Below, piece by piece: positions 26,464 through 35,015 of a DNA stretch of 64,000 nucleotides (position 1 is the first letter of the stretch; each line of letters opens with the position of its first letter). A program made the translations under genes and the position numbers. A model generated the notes under the pieces. It was not told the DNA's origin. It worked only from the letters and a program-made list of their open reading frames with translations, and did no database searches. Where the stretch lies: the NCBI GenBank assembly GCA_009911305.1, contig QXXC01000003.1, positions 62,001 to 126,000 on the forward strand. The letters run 5' to 3'. This stretch comes from Clostridiaceae bacterium (GTDB lineage: Bacteria > Bacillota > Clostridia > Lachnospirales > Lachnospiraceae).

Positions 26464-26800
26464 GTCTTACCTCCTTGATGATTGTGAAATGTGCTCCCGG
26501 ATTCTCTCCGCGCGTAATTCTAAAAGATGCGGAAAAATGCAGCAGTTCTATTATAACAGATTTTTACAGAATAACAACGTTATCCTGCGTCTGTCTGCAT
26601 CGGCCGGCATGTTTCATCTGCCGTTCAGCTATCTGGCTAAACGGTAGCAAAATCTGCCATGCATATTATGACAGAGACGGAACAGATTATGGGATAGATA
26701 CAGGCATACGTATTTGTAACTGTCCGGGGTTGTGAGCGGTTACAGCGATTTTGCCGTTTTCTTAATAAATGGGAAATATGCATGGGAAGGAGCAATGGGA
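26464..26800. other. Divergent intergenic region before spoVAD
   Basis: No gene supported. It must contain the promoters of the zinc-ribbon gene and of spoVAD. CATATTA at 26662-26668 resembles a sporulation sigma-G -10 element, but I find no matching -35, so I do not claim it. Confidence 0.4.
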
Positions 26801-27832
26801 ATGCAGAAGGGTAAGGCAAGCCTTTGGTATGAGACGCCGCCTGTGATCGCAGCGGCTGCTTCGATCGTGGGGGAAAAGGAGGGGGAGGGTCCTCTGGCAG
26901 GGTGCTTTGACCGGATCGAGACGGACGCCATGTTCGGCAAGAAAACGTGGGAGGAGGCGGAGAGCGAGCTGCAGCGCCAGACAGCGCTTTTGTGCCTTGA
27001 TAAGGCGAAGAGGGCGGAGACGGAGATACGGTACCTGTTTGCAGGGGATCTGCTGGGACAGATCGTGGCTACATCGTTCGGCGTGCAGGAGCTGGAGATT
27101 CCCCTGTTCGGCCTGTACGGGGCCTGTTCGACCATGGGGGAGGCGATGGCGCTTGGCTCTATGACCGTCCATGCAGGCTATGCGGACCGTGTGCTCTCCA
27201 TGGCGTCCAGCCATTTTGCATCGGCAGAACGCCAGTTTCGGTTTCCTCTGGCTTATGGGAATCAGCGGCCTCTTTCCACGACCTGGACAGTGACCGGCTG
27301 CGGCTGTGTGATGCTGGCCAGGGAGGGGGATGAGCATCCGCAGGCAAAGGAAAAGCCTTATGCGCGCGTCAGGGGCATTACAACCGGAAAGATTGTGGAT
27401 ATGGATTCCAGGGATTCGATGAATATGGGAGCTGCCATGGCTGTGGCGGCGGTAGATACGATTCTTCAGAATTTCCGCGATTTGGAGGTGGTTCCCGGGT
27501 ATTATGACCGGATCATCACAGGTGATCTGGGGACGGTCGGGCAGAGGATTCTGTTTGATATTATGGGAGCCGCAGGATATGACATAAAGGAAATCCATAT
27601 GGACTGCGGGATAGAGATCTTTGACAGCGCTTCACAGGATACCCACTCGGGCGGGAGCGGCTGCGGCTGTTCGGCTGTCACGCTGTGCGGAAGCATTCTC
27701 CCCAAGCTTCAGAGCGGGGAGTGGAAGAGAGTGCTGTTTGTGCCGACCGGCGCGCTGCTTTCCCAGATCAGCTTTAATGAGGGACAGAATGTTCCGGGAA
27801 TCGCACATGCGATTGTTTTGGAGCATATGTAA
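26801..27832 (+). CDS. spoVAD: Stage V sporulation protein AD
   Basis: A 343-residue thiolase-like fold protein of the spore inner membrane that binds dipicolinic acid as it enters or leaves the spore core. Family blocks: FGVQELEIPLFGLYGACSTM near residue 90, SMASSHFASAERQFRFP near 130, TTWTVTGCGCVML, and TGDLGTVGQRI near 245. ATG 26801 is eight bases from AAGGAG; an ATG at 26795 is too close to it. spoVAE follows by about 75 bases. In most Clostridia spoVAC precedes spoVAD; it is not found here. Confidence 0.95.
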   Translation: MQKGKASLWYETPPVIAAAASIVGEKEGEGPLAGCFDRIETDAMFGKKTWEEAESELQRQTALLCLDKAKRAETEIRYLFAGDLLGQIVATSFGVQELEIPLFGLYGACSTMGEAMALGSMTVHAGYADRVLSMASSHFASAERQFRFPLAYGNQRPLSTTWTVTGCGCVMLAREGDEHPQAKEKPYARVRGITTGKIVDMDSRDSMNMGAAMAVAAVDTILQNFRDLEVVPGYYDRIITGDLGTVGQRILFDIMGAAGYDIKEIHMDCGIEIFDSASQDTHSGGSGCGCSAVTLCGSILPKLQSGEWKRVLFVPTGALLSQISFNEGQNVPGIAHAIVLEHM

Positions 27833-27906
27833 CAGAGGATGCTGCGCCGCTTTGGTGGAGATCCGGGCGGAGGCGGCAGCGGAATGAAAACGGAGGTTCA
27901 GTCATT

Positions 27907-28272
27907 ATGGAAGGAATGGATTATCTGAAAGCGTTTCTGGTAGGGGGCGCGATCTGCGGGGCAGTTCAGATTTTGATGGATAAAACGAAGCTGATGCCGG
28001 GGCGCATCATGGTGCTGTTGGTGGTGACGGGGAGTATCCTTGGCGGGATCGGCCTTTACGAGCCGTTTTCCCAATGGGCCGGAGCGGGCGCGACGGTGCC
28101 GCTGCTCGGGTTCGGAAACACGCTCTGGAAGGGCGTGAAGGAGGCGATTGACGCAGAGGGCGCGATCGGCCTTTTTAAGGGCGGGTTTAAGGCCGGCGCG
28201 GCAGGGATTGCGGCAGCGCTGATCTTTGCCTATGCGGGATCGCTGGTGTTTAAGCCGAAGATGAAGAGCTGA
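27907..28272 (+). CDS. spoVAE: Stage V sporulation protein AE (SpoVAEb type)
   Basis: A 121-residue membrane protein with about four spans (from residues 7, 33, 65 and 95). FLVGGAICGAVQILMDKTK at the N-terminus, GIGLYEPFSQWAGAGATVPLLGFG in the middle and AALIFAYAGSLVFKPK at the end are family-typical. It works with SpoVAC and SpoVAD in dipicolinate transport during sporulation and germination. It is followed directly by the reused terminator element. Confidence 0.93.
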   Translation: MEGMDYLKAFLVGGAICGAVQILMDKTKLMPGRIMVLLVVTGSILGGIGLYEPFSQWAGAGATVPLLGFGNTLWKGVKEAIDAEGAIGLFKGGFKAGAAGIAAALIFAYAGSLVFKPKMKS

Positions 28273-28285
28273 GCAACCGTTCAGC

Positions 28286-28309
28286 CCTCGGCTTCGCGAG
28301 GTGTTTTTT
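28286..28309 (+). terminator. Terminator after spoVAE (second copy of the reused element)
   Basis: CCTCG, loop GCTTCG, CGAGG, then TGTTTTTT. It differs from the copy at 4797 by a compensating change in the stem (C-G pair to T-A), evidence that the hairpin itself is kept. Confidence 0.8.
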
Positions 28310-28361
28310 GTGGGCGAAGGCCGCAGAAAACCCGGGAGAAACCGATTTGTGAAACAAAGGA

Positions 28362-28391
28362 TTGACAAACAGGGGGAGAGTTCGCTATAAT
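28362..28391 (+). promoter_or_regulatory. Consensus promoter of tRNA-Leu
   Basis: Perfect TTGACA (28362-28367), an 18-base spacer and perfect TATAAT (28386-28391), 17 bases ahead of the mature tRNA. Confidence 0.9.
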
Positions 28392-28407
28392 AAAGCCATT
28401 GCAATTC

Positions 28408-28487
28408 GCGGATATGGCGGAATTGGCAGACGCGCCAGATTTAGGTTCTGGTGGGAGACCGTGCAGGTTCGATTCCTGTTATCCGCA
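28408..28487 (+). tRNA. tRNA-Leu (anticodon UAG)
   Basis: GCGGATA pairs with TATCCGC as the 7-base acceptor stem. The anticodon stem CCAGA/TCTGG encloses the loop TTTAGGT, anticodon TAG, so it reads CUN leucine codons. A long variable arm (type II tRNA) and the T arm GCAGG-TTCGATT-CCTGT follow. No CCA is encoded. A terminator lies directly downstream. Confidence 0.95.
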
Positions 28488-28491
28488 GCAT

Positions 28492-28519
28492 AAAGCCCTT
28501 GTGAAATCAAGGGTTTTAT
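28492..28519 (+). terminator. Terminator of the tRNA-Leu transcript
   Basis: AAAGCCCTTG, loop TGAAAT, CAAGGGTTTT, then ATT. Confidence 0.8.
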
Positions 28520-28631
28520 TGTGTCACGCTGCTCCTTTGCCACCGGGTAAAGAGACGATGCGTCAGACTTTCTATCGTTAGGTCGCAGAAGATAGAAAGC
28601 TCTGGCGCTTTTTATTTTTAAGGAGGTGTCC

Positions 28632-28694
28632 ATGAAAGCAGAAGCACTGCTGAAAGCGTTTTTTCAATATGCATATGAAAGCAGAAAGAGGTAG
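28632..28694 (+). CDS. 20-residue possible leader peptide
   Basis: ATG 28632 sits five bases after a perfect AAGGAGG and opens a 20-codon frame (start MKAEALLKAFF, end ESRKR) that stops five bases before the start of the Nim-like gene. The ribosome site is better than that of the next gene. It may couple or regulate its translation; it may equally be the remnant start of a former gene. Confidence 0.4.
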   Translation: MKAEALLKAFFQYAYESRKR

Positions 28695-28699
28695 GAAAC

Positions 28700-29191
28700 A
28701 TGTTCAGAGAAATGCGAAGAAAAAAACAAATGTTATCAATGGATGAATGTATTGAAATTTTGAATAAAGGTACATCCGGCGTACTGGCGTTATTGGGTGA
28801 TCACGATTATCCGTATGCTGTTCCGGTCAGTTATGTGTACTGCAATTCTAAATTGTACTTCCACGGCGCAAAAAGCGGGCATAAGACAGACGCTGTAAAA
28901 AAATACTCCAAAGCCTCTTTTTGTGTCATTGACCAGGATCATATTATACCCGAAGAATATACCACTTATTTCAGAAGCGTTATCGCTTTTGGAAATGTCC
29001 GTATTATGGAAAATGAAGCGGAGATCAGAAGGGCAATCGAAGAGTTGGCAGAGAAATACGGTCCCGATGGCCATGAAGCAGAGCGCAATGCAGAAATTGA
29101 AAGAGAATGGAATCTTTTGTGCATGATGGAATTTTCGATTGAACATCTGTCCGGGAAGGAAGCGATTGAATTAGTGAAAGCCAGGCAATAA
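28700..29191 (+). CDS. Nim-like pyridoxamine 5'-phosphate oxidase-family flavoprotein
   Basis: A 163-residue split-barrel flavin-binding protein. MSMDECIEILNKGTSGVLALLGDHDYPYAVPVSYVY and LYFHGAKSGHKTDAVKKYSKASFCVI (quoted in part) match the NimA group: near-N-terminal helix, a VPVSYVY strand and the conserved HGAKSGHK loop. Nim proteins bind FMN or PLP-like cofactors and some inactivate 5-nitroimidazoles, but many carriers are not resistant. The gene is clearly more AT-rich than its neighbours, consistent with transfer. Confidence 0.8.
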   Translation: MFREMRRKKQMLSMDECIEILNKGTSGVLALLGDHDYPYAVPVSYVYCNSKLYFHGAKSGHKTDAVKKYSKASFCVIDQDHIIPEEYTTYFRSVIAFGNVRIMENEAEIRRAIEELAEKYGPDGHEAERNAEIEREWNLLCMMEFSIEHLSGKEAIELVKARQ

Positions 29192-29574
29192 GTCTCGTAT
29201 GGGGCATCATCAGCAGATAGAAATATGCCTGCAGAAAAATACAGCCCGCATGAAAACCGTATTGGAATCGGTCTGATACATCATTCCCGCCGTCTGCATG
29301 CACGCTTTGCGGCATATCCGGGCCAAATCCGCTGAACGCAGCCTGCGTTTCCTTGCAGCATCTGACTGCCCGGCCCGGCCGTTCGCCGGCGCGTGTCTAG
29401 AACCTGTTACGGTTTCTGCAGATATGGTGACGGTTCATGGAATACATTATAGCAAATTGCTGTAAAAAAGTAATGCTTTTTTATTCGTTTTCCGTTATAA
29501 TATACATTAAGACAATGCTTAGCCGCATCCGGCGGGCTTTGTTATTTTCGGGTGACTACGAAGGAGTACATGCT
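29192..29574. other. Gap before the debranching enzyme gene
   Basis: I see no gene. A TATAAT at 29496-29501 lacks a good -35. A TGTTACGGTTTC and GGTGACGGTTC pair near 29406-29438 recalls the family B repeat motif. The last 75 bases carry an in-frame extension of the next gene without ribosome site. Confidence 0.4.
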
Positions 29575-31695
29575 ATGCTGAATTCTACGAACAACTCAAT
29601 CGGCACGTTTCATATGGTTCCTATGGATGTGATTGAGGGCTTTGAGGTCAGGCCCGGGCTTTATGAGCTGAACGGGGCGATGGCGATCCCGGTCGGGGTG
29701 AATTTCACGATCCATTCCCACGGAGCGACCTCCTGTGAGCTTCTCTTATTTCACCGCATGGAGGATACGCCGTACGCGGTGCTGAAGTTTCCGGAGCGCT
29801 ACCGCATTGGAAATGTATATTCCATGATTGTGTTTGGCCTGCATATTTCGGATTTTGAGTATGCATACCGGCTGGACGGCCCCTATAATCCGTCAAAGGG
29901 GCTTTTATTTAATAAGGACAACATTTTGCTGGATATTTATGCAAAGGCAGTCACGGGACAAAGCGTGTGGGGCACGGAGAATAAGAAGGGAAGCTTTTAC
30001 AAGGCCCGGGTGGTGCAGGACAATTTTGACTGGGGAAATGAGCCCAACCCCCTGATTCCCATGGAGGATCTGGTGATTTACGAGCTGCACGTGCGGGGAT
30101 TTACGAAGCACGGCTCATCCGGCGTCTCGTTTCCGGGGACATTCTCGGGCGTGATGGAGAAGATCCCTTATCTGAAGGAGCTGGGCGTCAATGCCGTGGA
30201 GCTGATGCCGGTCTTTGAATTTGACGAGATGAAGGACTGCCGGGAGGTGGACGGCAAGAAGGTGCTGGATTACTGGGGCTATAATACGGTGAGTTTTTTT
30301 GCGCCCAATACCAGCTATACGAGCCAGGTGGAGTATAACCGGGAGGGGAATGAGTTAAAGACCCTGATCAGGGTCCTGCATGAGAACGGGATCGAGTGCT
30401 TCCTGGATGTGGTGTTTAACCACACGGCTGAGGGGAATGAGCAGGGGCCCTGTTTTTCGTTTAAAGGCTTTGACAACAATATTTACTACATGCTGACCCC
30501 AGACGGCTATTACTACAATTTCAGCGGCTGCGGCAATACCTTAAACTGCAATCATCCCATTGTGCGCCAGATGATCCTGGACTGCCTGCGCTATTGGGCG
30601 GTTTCATACCATGTGGACGGTTTCCGCTTCGACCTGGCCAGCATCCTGGGGCGCAACCAGGACGGGGCGCCGATGAGCAACCCGCCGCTTTTGCAGGCGC
30701 TGGCCTTCGATCCGCTCCTGGGGAACGTAAAGCTGGTCGCCGAGGCGTGGGACGCGGGCGGGCTTTACCAGGTGGGCAGCTTCCCGGCCTGGAACCGCTG
30801 GACAGAGTGGAACGGCAAGTACCGGGACGACATGCGCGATTATCTGAAGGGGGACTACGGGATTTCCTCCATCGCGGCGCAGCGGATCACAGGCTCCCGC
30901 GATCTGTACGATCCGGTCTTCAGAGGGCACAATGCGTCCGTGAATTTCTTAAACTGCCACGACGGCTTTACCCTGTGGGATATGTATTCCTACAGCCGGA
31001 AGCACAATGAGGCGAATGGATGGTGCAATGTGGACGGAAGCGACGACAACCGGAGCTGGAACTGCGGCGTCGAGGGAGAGACGGATGACGAGGAGATCCT
31101 GGTCCTCAGAAGAAGACTGGCCAAAAACGCCATGACGGCGCTGCTGATGAGCCGCGGCACGCCCATGTTCCTCTCCGGGGACGAGTTCTTGAACACGCAG
31201 TACGGAAATAATAACGCGTACTGCCAGGATAATGAGGTATCGTGGCTGGACTGGGATTTCCTGAAACAGAACGAGGAGCATTTCCGCTATGTGAAGCATA
31301 TGATTCAGCTGCGCAAGGAACACGATGTGGTGCGCAAATATGCCGGCTGCTGCTCCTTCGGCTTCCCGGAGATCCAGGTGATCCGGCCGGATCAGCGGAC
31401 CAAGGTCCTGTGTATCGTCTATGCAGGCCGCAACCACGACGACACAGAGGATGATGTGATTGCCCTGGCGATCAATCCGTACTGGGAGGATCAGCCCTGC
31501 TTCCTGCCGGCCGCGCCGCACTGGCTGAAATGGAAGATCGAGGCGGACACGTCCTTACAGTATCTGCCCGGGGGCGCGCCGGATCCGGCGCAGCCGGCGT
31601 TTCTGGACGGCTGCCAGGTTACGATGGGGCCGCGCTCCGCGCTGGTTTTGACGGCGGTGTCGGCTTTGGAGGAGAAGCCGGTTTCCCAGAGATGA
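29575..31695 (+). CDS. Glycogen debranching enzyme, isoamylase-type (GlgX/TreX-like)
   Basis: A 706-residue glycoside hydrolase family 13 enzyme that hydrolyses alpha-1,6 branches of glycogen or starch-like glucans. An N-terminal CBM48 beta-domain (to about residue 125) precedes the barrel. Family motifs are DVVFNHTAEG near residue 285, the nucleophile Asp in VDGFRFDLASILGR near 350, the acid Glu in KLVAEAWDAGG near 385 and NFLNCHDGFTLWD near 460. Start ATG 29575 is eight bases after GAAGGAG; the longer in-frame extension lacks such a site. Confidence 0.92.
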   Translation: MLNSTNNSIGTFHMVPMDVIEGFEVRPGLYELNGAMAIPVGVNFTIHSHGATSCELLLFHRMEDTPYAVLKFPERYRIGNVYSMIVFGLHISDFEYAYRLDGPYNPSKGLLFNKDNILLDIYAKAVTGQSVWGTENKKGSFYKARVVQDNFDWGNEPNPLIPMEDLVIYELHVRGFTKHGSSGVSFPGTFSGVMEKIPYLKELGVNAVELMPVFEFDEMKDCREVDGKKVLDYWGYNTVSFFAPNTSYTSQVEYNREGNELKTLIRVLHENGIECFLDVVFNHTAEGNEQGPCFSFKGFDNNIYYMLTPDGYYYNFSGCGNTLNCNHPIVRQMILDCLRYWAVSYHVDGFRFDLASILGRNQDGAPMSNPPLLQALAFDPLLGNVKLVAEAWDAGGLYQVGSFPAWNRWTEWNGKYRDDMRDYLKGDYGISSIAAQRITGSRDLYDPVFRGHNASVNFLNCHDGFTLWDMYSYSRKHNEANGWCNVDGSDDNRSWNCGVEGETDDEEILVLRRRLAKNAMTALLMSRGTPMFLSGDEFLNTQYGNNNAYCQDNEVSWLDWDFLKQNEEHFRYVKHMIQLRKEHDVVRKYAGCCSFGFPEIQVIRPDQRTKVLCIVYAGRNHDDTEDDVIALAINPYWEDQPCFLPAAPHWLKWKIEADTSLQYLPGGAPDPAQPAFLDGCQVTMGPRSALVLTAVSALEEKPVSQR

Positions 31696-31872
31696 CATAC
31701 CGGATATTCCGGCGGGATTGGTGATAATTGACATAAAAACCAAGAATCCATCGAGGCGTTCAGAAGTTATTCCTGTGATACGGATTGAAGCTGTATGACA
31801 GGTTTCTGGCGCCTCTTTAGATTGGTATGGAAGATCCGAAGATGAGGGGGATTGCTTTTGGGAATCATATTT

Positions 31873-31908
31873 ATAATGGATTATGATGTCCGGAATATTA
31901 TCCATTAT
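31873..31908 (+). promoter_or_regulatory. Operator-like palindrome over the -10 of the ATPase-nuclease module
   Basis: Arms ATAATGGAT (31873-31881) and ATCCATTAT (31900-31908) are perfect 9-base inverted repeats 18 bases apart. A TATAAT (31872-31877) lies in the left arm. A bound regulator would cover the -10 region. There is no good -35. Confidence 0.5.
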
Positions 31909-31954
31909 GATTTTGGGATTGACAAAAATTATCAACAGGAGAGGAGTAACATGC

Positions 31955-33289
31955 ATGCAGCGAATTAGAATAAAATATTTAGGCCCTGTGAAGGAAATAG
32001 AGATGGAAATTAGGGATTTCAATTTGCTCATCGGAGAGCAGGCAACAGGAAAGAGCACAGTGGCAAAAGCAATCTATTTTTTCAGGATTATTAAAACCAC
32101 ACTGGCAGATTATCTGTGCCAGCTATACGATACATCTCTATATAACGGGAATACGGTGGAAGGCGGTTTTAATAAAGCTTTAAAGAAAGAACTGAAATCG
32201 GTATTTATTTCATTATTTGGTTATAGTTGGGATTTAGATAAGCGTTTGTATTTAAGATACGATTATACGGATGATATTTGGATTGATCTGACCTTAAATG
32301 GAGGAAGAAAAAAATATATAAGCGTCCGGTATTCACAAAAACTGACCCGGAAAATAGATGAATTGGAAAAAGAAGCCTTAGATTTAAATCATCAAAAATC
32401 AGATATGACGATTGTCAGCCTTGCCTATGCGAGTAAGGAGAGGCTGCGCAACTATGATAACTTTAAATATAAAATCAACTGTATTTTTGACGATTATAAG
32501 GAAACCTACTATATTCCGGCCGGGCGCAGTATGATTACGCTGTTAGTGAATAACCGCTCTTTAATTGAAAATGAAAATCTGGATTTGATCACAAGGCAGT
32601 TTATGCAGATTATTGATAATATCCACGGGGCATTTTCCGATGGAATCCAAAATGTCCATAAGCGTTATCCGGATCCGGAAAGAAAATTCGATGTTGGAAA
32701 AATATCGGAAGTTTTGATTTCTGATTTGAAAGGAGATTATCAGTATAGCTCTGGTAAAGAATATATCGTCGTACAGGATGATGAATCCTGTACAGAGAAA
32801 ATACCGATTAATTTTGCCTCATCAGGACAGCAGGAGGTTTTGTGGCTGCTTAATCAATTATATGTCCTGATGCTGAAAAAGGAGGAGGCATTTGTAATTA
32901 TAGAAGAACCCGAGGCGCATTTGTATCCGGATCTGCAGTATAAGGTTATTGAATTTATTGCTTATTTTGCAAACATGAGCCATGGTTCTGTTATGATTAC
33001 CACGCACAGCCCATATATTCTGACATCGGTCAATACGTTATTTTGCGCCGGGAATGTGATACGCAAGTTTCCTGAATTATCAAAAAAGGTACATGAAGTA
33101 TTAGGAAGTAAATGTGAAATTAATCCGGTAAATGTTACTGCGTTTAAAATAGAAAAGGATACAAGTATCACGAATTTGATAAATGAAGAATTTGATGAAA
33201 TAAATACCGAAATGATTGACGAAATTTCAGATACTATTAATGAAACATACACGGAGCTGTTTTATATTGCATCTGAACATCATATGTGA
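31955..33289 (+). CDS. SMC/OLD-like AAA ATPase, first gene of an ATPase-nuclease module
   Basis: A 444-residue ABC-type ATPase of the RecF/OLD/AAA_15-21 kind. Walker A GEQATGKST is near residues 27-35; the signature-like ASSGQQEVLWLL is near 290; Walker B with the adjacent catalytic Glu is VIIEEPEAHLYPDL near 315; TTHSPYILTSVN is the H-loop. There is no TOPRIM domain, unlike GajA/OLD nucleases. The start ATG 31955 is eight bases after GGAGAGGAG. It lies 11 bases before a gene for a small PD-(D/E)xK-like protein, in AT-rich DNA unlike its neighbours. Two-gene ATPase-effector pairs of this shape are typical of phage-defence systems, but the exact system is not recognised. Confidence 0.8.
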   Translation: MQRIRIKYLGPVKEIEMEIRDFNLLIGEQATGKSTVAKAIYFFRIIKTTLADYLCQLYDTSLYNGNTVEGGFNKALKKELKSVFISLFGYSWDLDKRLYLRYDYTDDIWIDLTLNGGRKKYISVRYSQKLTRKIDELEKEALDLNHQKSDMTIVSLAYASKERLRNYDNFKYKINCIFDDYKETYYIPAGRSMITLLVNNRSLIENENLDLITRQFMQIIDNIHGAFSDGIQNVHKRYPDPERKFDVGKISEVLISDLKGDYQYSSGKEYIVVQDDESCTEKIPINFASSGQQEVLWLLNQLYVLMLKKEEAFVIIEEPEAHLYPDLQYKVIEFIAYFANMSHGSVMITTHSPYILTSVNTLFCAGNVIRKFPELSKKVHEVLGSKCEINPVNVTAFKIEKDTSITNLINEEFDEINTEMIDEISDTINETYTELFYIASEHHM

Positions 33290-33300
33290 GGTAAATTTGG

Positions 33301-33924
33301 ATGAAGAAAAAAGATAAACAAAAAGCAATCGATTCATTATGTACATTGCCATTTGGAAAATACAGCAAATGTTTTGAACGTCTTCAAAAGGGAGAGACAA
33401 GAAATCTTACGGATACTGAATCATCCAAAAACTCGTTTATGCCGATTAAGGTGAATGATGAAATGGTATTTTTAACGGAGCCGGACGGAAAACTGATACC
33501 TGATATGGACAGGCAGCAGAAATGTGATTTTTTGCTCTATTGTAAAAATAAACCGCAGGTTTGTTTTATAGAGCTTAAAGGAGAAACGATCCCTGTGAAG
33601 AAGGACTACAATCCATTTGATCAGATCATGGATACGATTTATTTTTTGCAAACGAAGGAGGAACTGAAGGGCCTGGTTGACAAAACTGTGGAGAAGCATG
33701 CATTTATAGTTTCTCCGGGCCGGCAAAAGATTCCAAAGGGGATAGAATCAAAAGAAAGGCAGCTTTGGCAGAAGCTTGCACAGGCAGGGGCGAAAAAATC
33801 AAAGATTTCGGATCTTGTTCATTTTGTAAAGGCGACGAAATCGGACAGATATAGTAATAAGAGTCAAATCATATGCTCCCCCGGTTCGCCTGTGCCGATT
33901 CCGTTTCAAGCTTCTGTTACATAA
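33301..33924 (+). CDS. PD-(D/E)xK-like putative nuclease, second gene of the module
   Basis: A 207-residue protein of no family I can name. Residues 76-93 read CDFLLYC then FIELKGE: an Asp (76), about 14 residues, then Glu-x-Lys (91-93), the spacing and pattern of the PD-(D/E)xK nuclease core. A helix with Gln (PFDQIMDTIYFL) follows, as in many of these enzymes. The N-terminus is basic and the C-terminus KATKSDRYSNKS appears flexible. It follows the ATPase gene by 11 bases with a GTGAGG site, so the two must be co-expressed. As an inference it is the DNA- or RNA-cutting effector, controlled by the ATPase. Confidence 0.6.
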   Translation: MKKKDKQKAIDSLCTLPFGKYSKCFERLQKGETRNLTDTESSKNSFMPIKVNDEMVFLTEPDGKLIPDMDRQQKCDFLLYCKNKPQVCFIELKGETIPVKKDYNPFDQIMDTIYFLQTKEELKGLVDKTVEKHAFIVSPGRQKIPKGIESKERQLWQKLAQAGAKKSKISDLVHFVKATKSDRYSNKSQIICSPGSPVPIPFQASVT

Positions 33925-34163
33925 GCTGTGCCGGCGGGAAACGCGTCCGGCTCCGCCCTTTCAGTTATTTCCCACCTTCCCCTGTAAGAAAACATTAAGG
34001 AACTTTAAGAAAAATAAGGTGGGAGTGCGCGGCCTATTTATGTATAATAAAATAACGGTCCGCAGCGCGGCAGGCTTGTGTACAGGATGCGCCGGCCGCG
34101 CGGATACGCGGTGTAAACGGTATCTGTAGTTGCGGGAAAAGGAGACAGGCAGGAGGGACAGAG

Positions 34164-35015
34164 TTGGAACCAGTCGTGGAGGCGTGTGAGAAGACGGAAG
34201 ATGCGGGGCGGCTTCCTGTGATTGAAGTGAAGAATTTATATAAGATATACCGCGTCGGGGAGACGAAGGTGTATGCCTTAAACGGGGTGGATTTTACCAT
34301 GTATAAAGGGGAATTCTGCGCCATTGTCGGCACCTCGGGTTCCGGGAAATCGACGCTCTTAAATATGCTGGCAGGGCTTGAGAAGCCCACCAGGGGCGAG
34401 ATCGTGATCGCGGGCCAGCATATTGAGAAGCTGACTGAGAACCAGCTCGTGTCGTTCCGGCGCAAAAGGGTCGGATTTATTTTCCAGTCGTATAATCTGT
34501 TAGGGACCATGAACGCGGTGGAGAATGTCGCGCTCCCGCTGTCCTTCCAGGGCATTCCGAAGAAAAAAAGGCTTGCAAAGGCCGGGAAATACCTGGCGCT
34601 GGTGGGGCTTGAGAAGCTTGCGAGGCATATGCCCAACCAGATGTCCGGAGGCCAGCAGCAGCGGGTGGGCATTGCGAGGGCCCTGGCGGTGCATCCGCAG
34701 ATTATCTTTGCGGACGAGCCGACGGGAAACCTGGATTCGCATACGACCATGGATGTGCTCCGGCTGATGCAGACGATTGTGCGGGAACATAACCAGACGC
34801 TTGTCATGGTCACGCACGACAATCATCTGGCCACGTATGCGGACCGGATTTTCCATATCATTGACGGAAAGATCGTAAAGATTGAGGATAACCGCCGCAG
34901 GGCGGGGAGAGATGCAGAAGAATGCGCGGATCCGGCGGAGAATCCGGTCAGCCGGCGTAAAGACGCGGCGGGCGGCAGCCCGGTAGAATCGACAGACGGG
35001 GAGGAAGTAAGATGA
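34164..35015 (+). CDS. MacB/LolD-like ABC transporter ATP-binding protein
   Basis: A 283-residue nucleotide-binding protein. Walker A GTSGSGKST is near residue 56, the Q-loop FIFQSYNLLGTM near 105, signature MSGGQQQRVGIARAL near 160 and Walker B IIFADEPTGNLDSHT near 182. This arrangement is that of the MacB/FtsE/LolD family that drives mechanotransmission rather than transport through a channel. It starts at TTG 34164, six bases after AGGAGGG, and its C-terminal tail is Arg/Pro-rich. Overlapping genes follow for an extracytoplasmic protein and an FtsX-type permease, which form one complex. Confidence 0.92.
   Translation: MEPVVEACEKTEDAGRLPVIEVKNLYKIYRVGETKVYALNGVDFTMYKGEFCAIVGTSGSGKSTLLNMLAGLEKPTRGEIVIAGQHIEKLTENQLVSFRRKRVGFIFQSYNLLGTMNAVENVALPLSFQGIPKKKRLAKAGKYLALVGLEKLARHMPNQMSGGQQQRVGIARALAVHPQIIFADEPTGNLDSHTTMDVLRLMQTIVREHNQTLVMVTHDNHLATYADRIFHIIDGKIVKIEDNRRRAGRDAEECADPAENPVSRRKDAAGGSPVESTDGEEVR

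Noticed and set aside
26662-26668. Sigma-G promoter of spoVAD
   Set aside because: The -10-like CATATTA lacks a convincing -35 at 17-18 bases.
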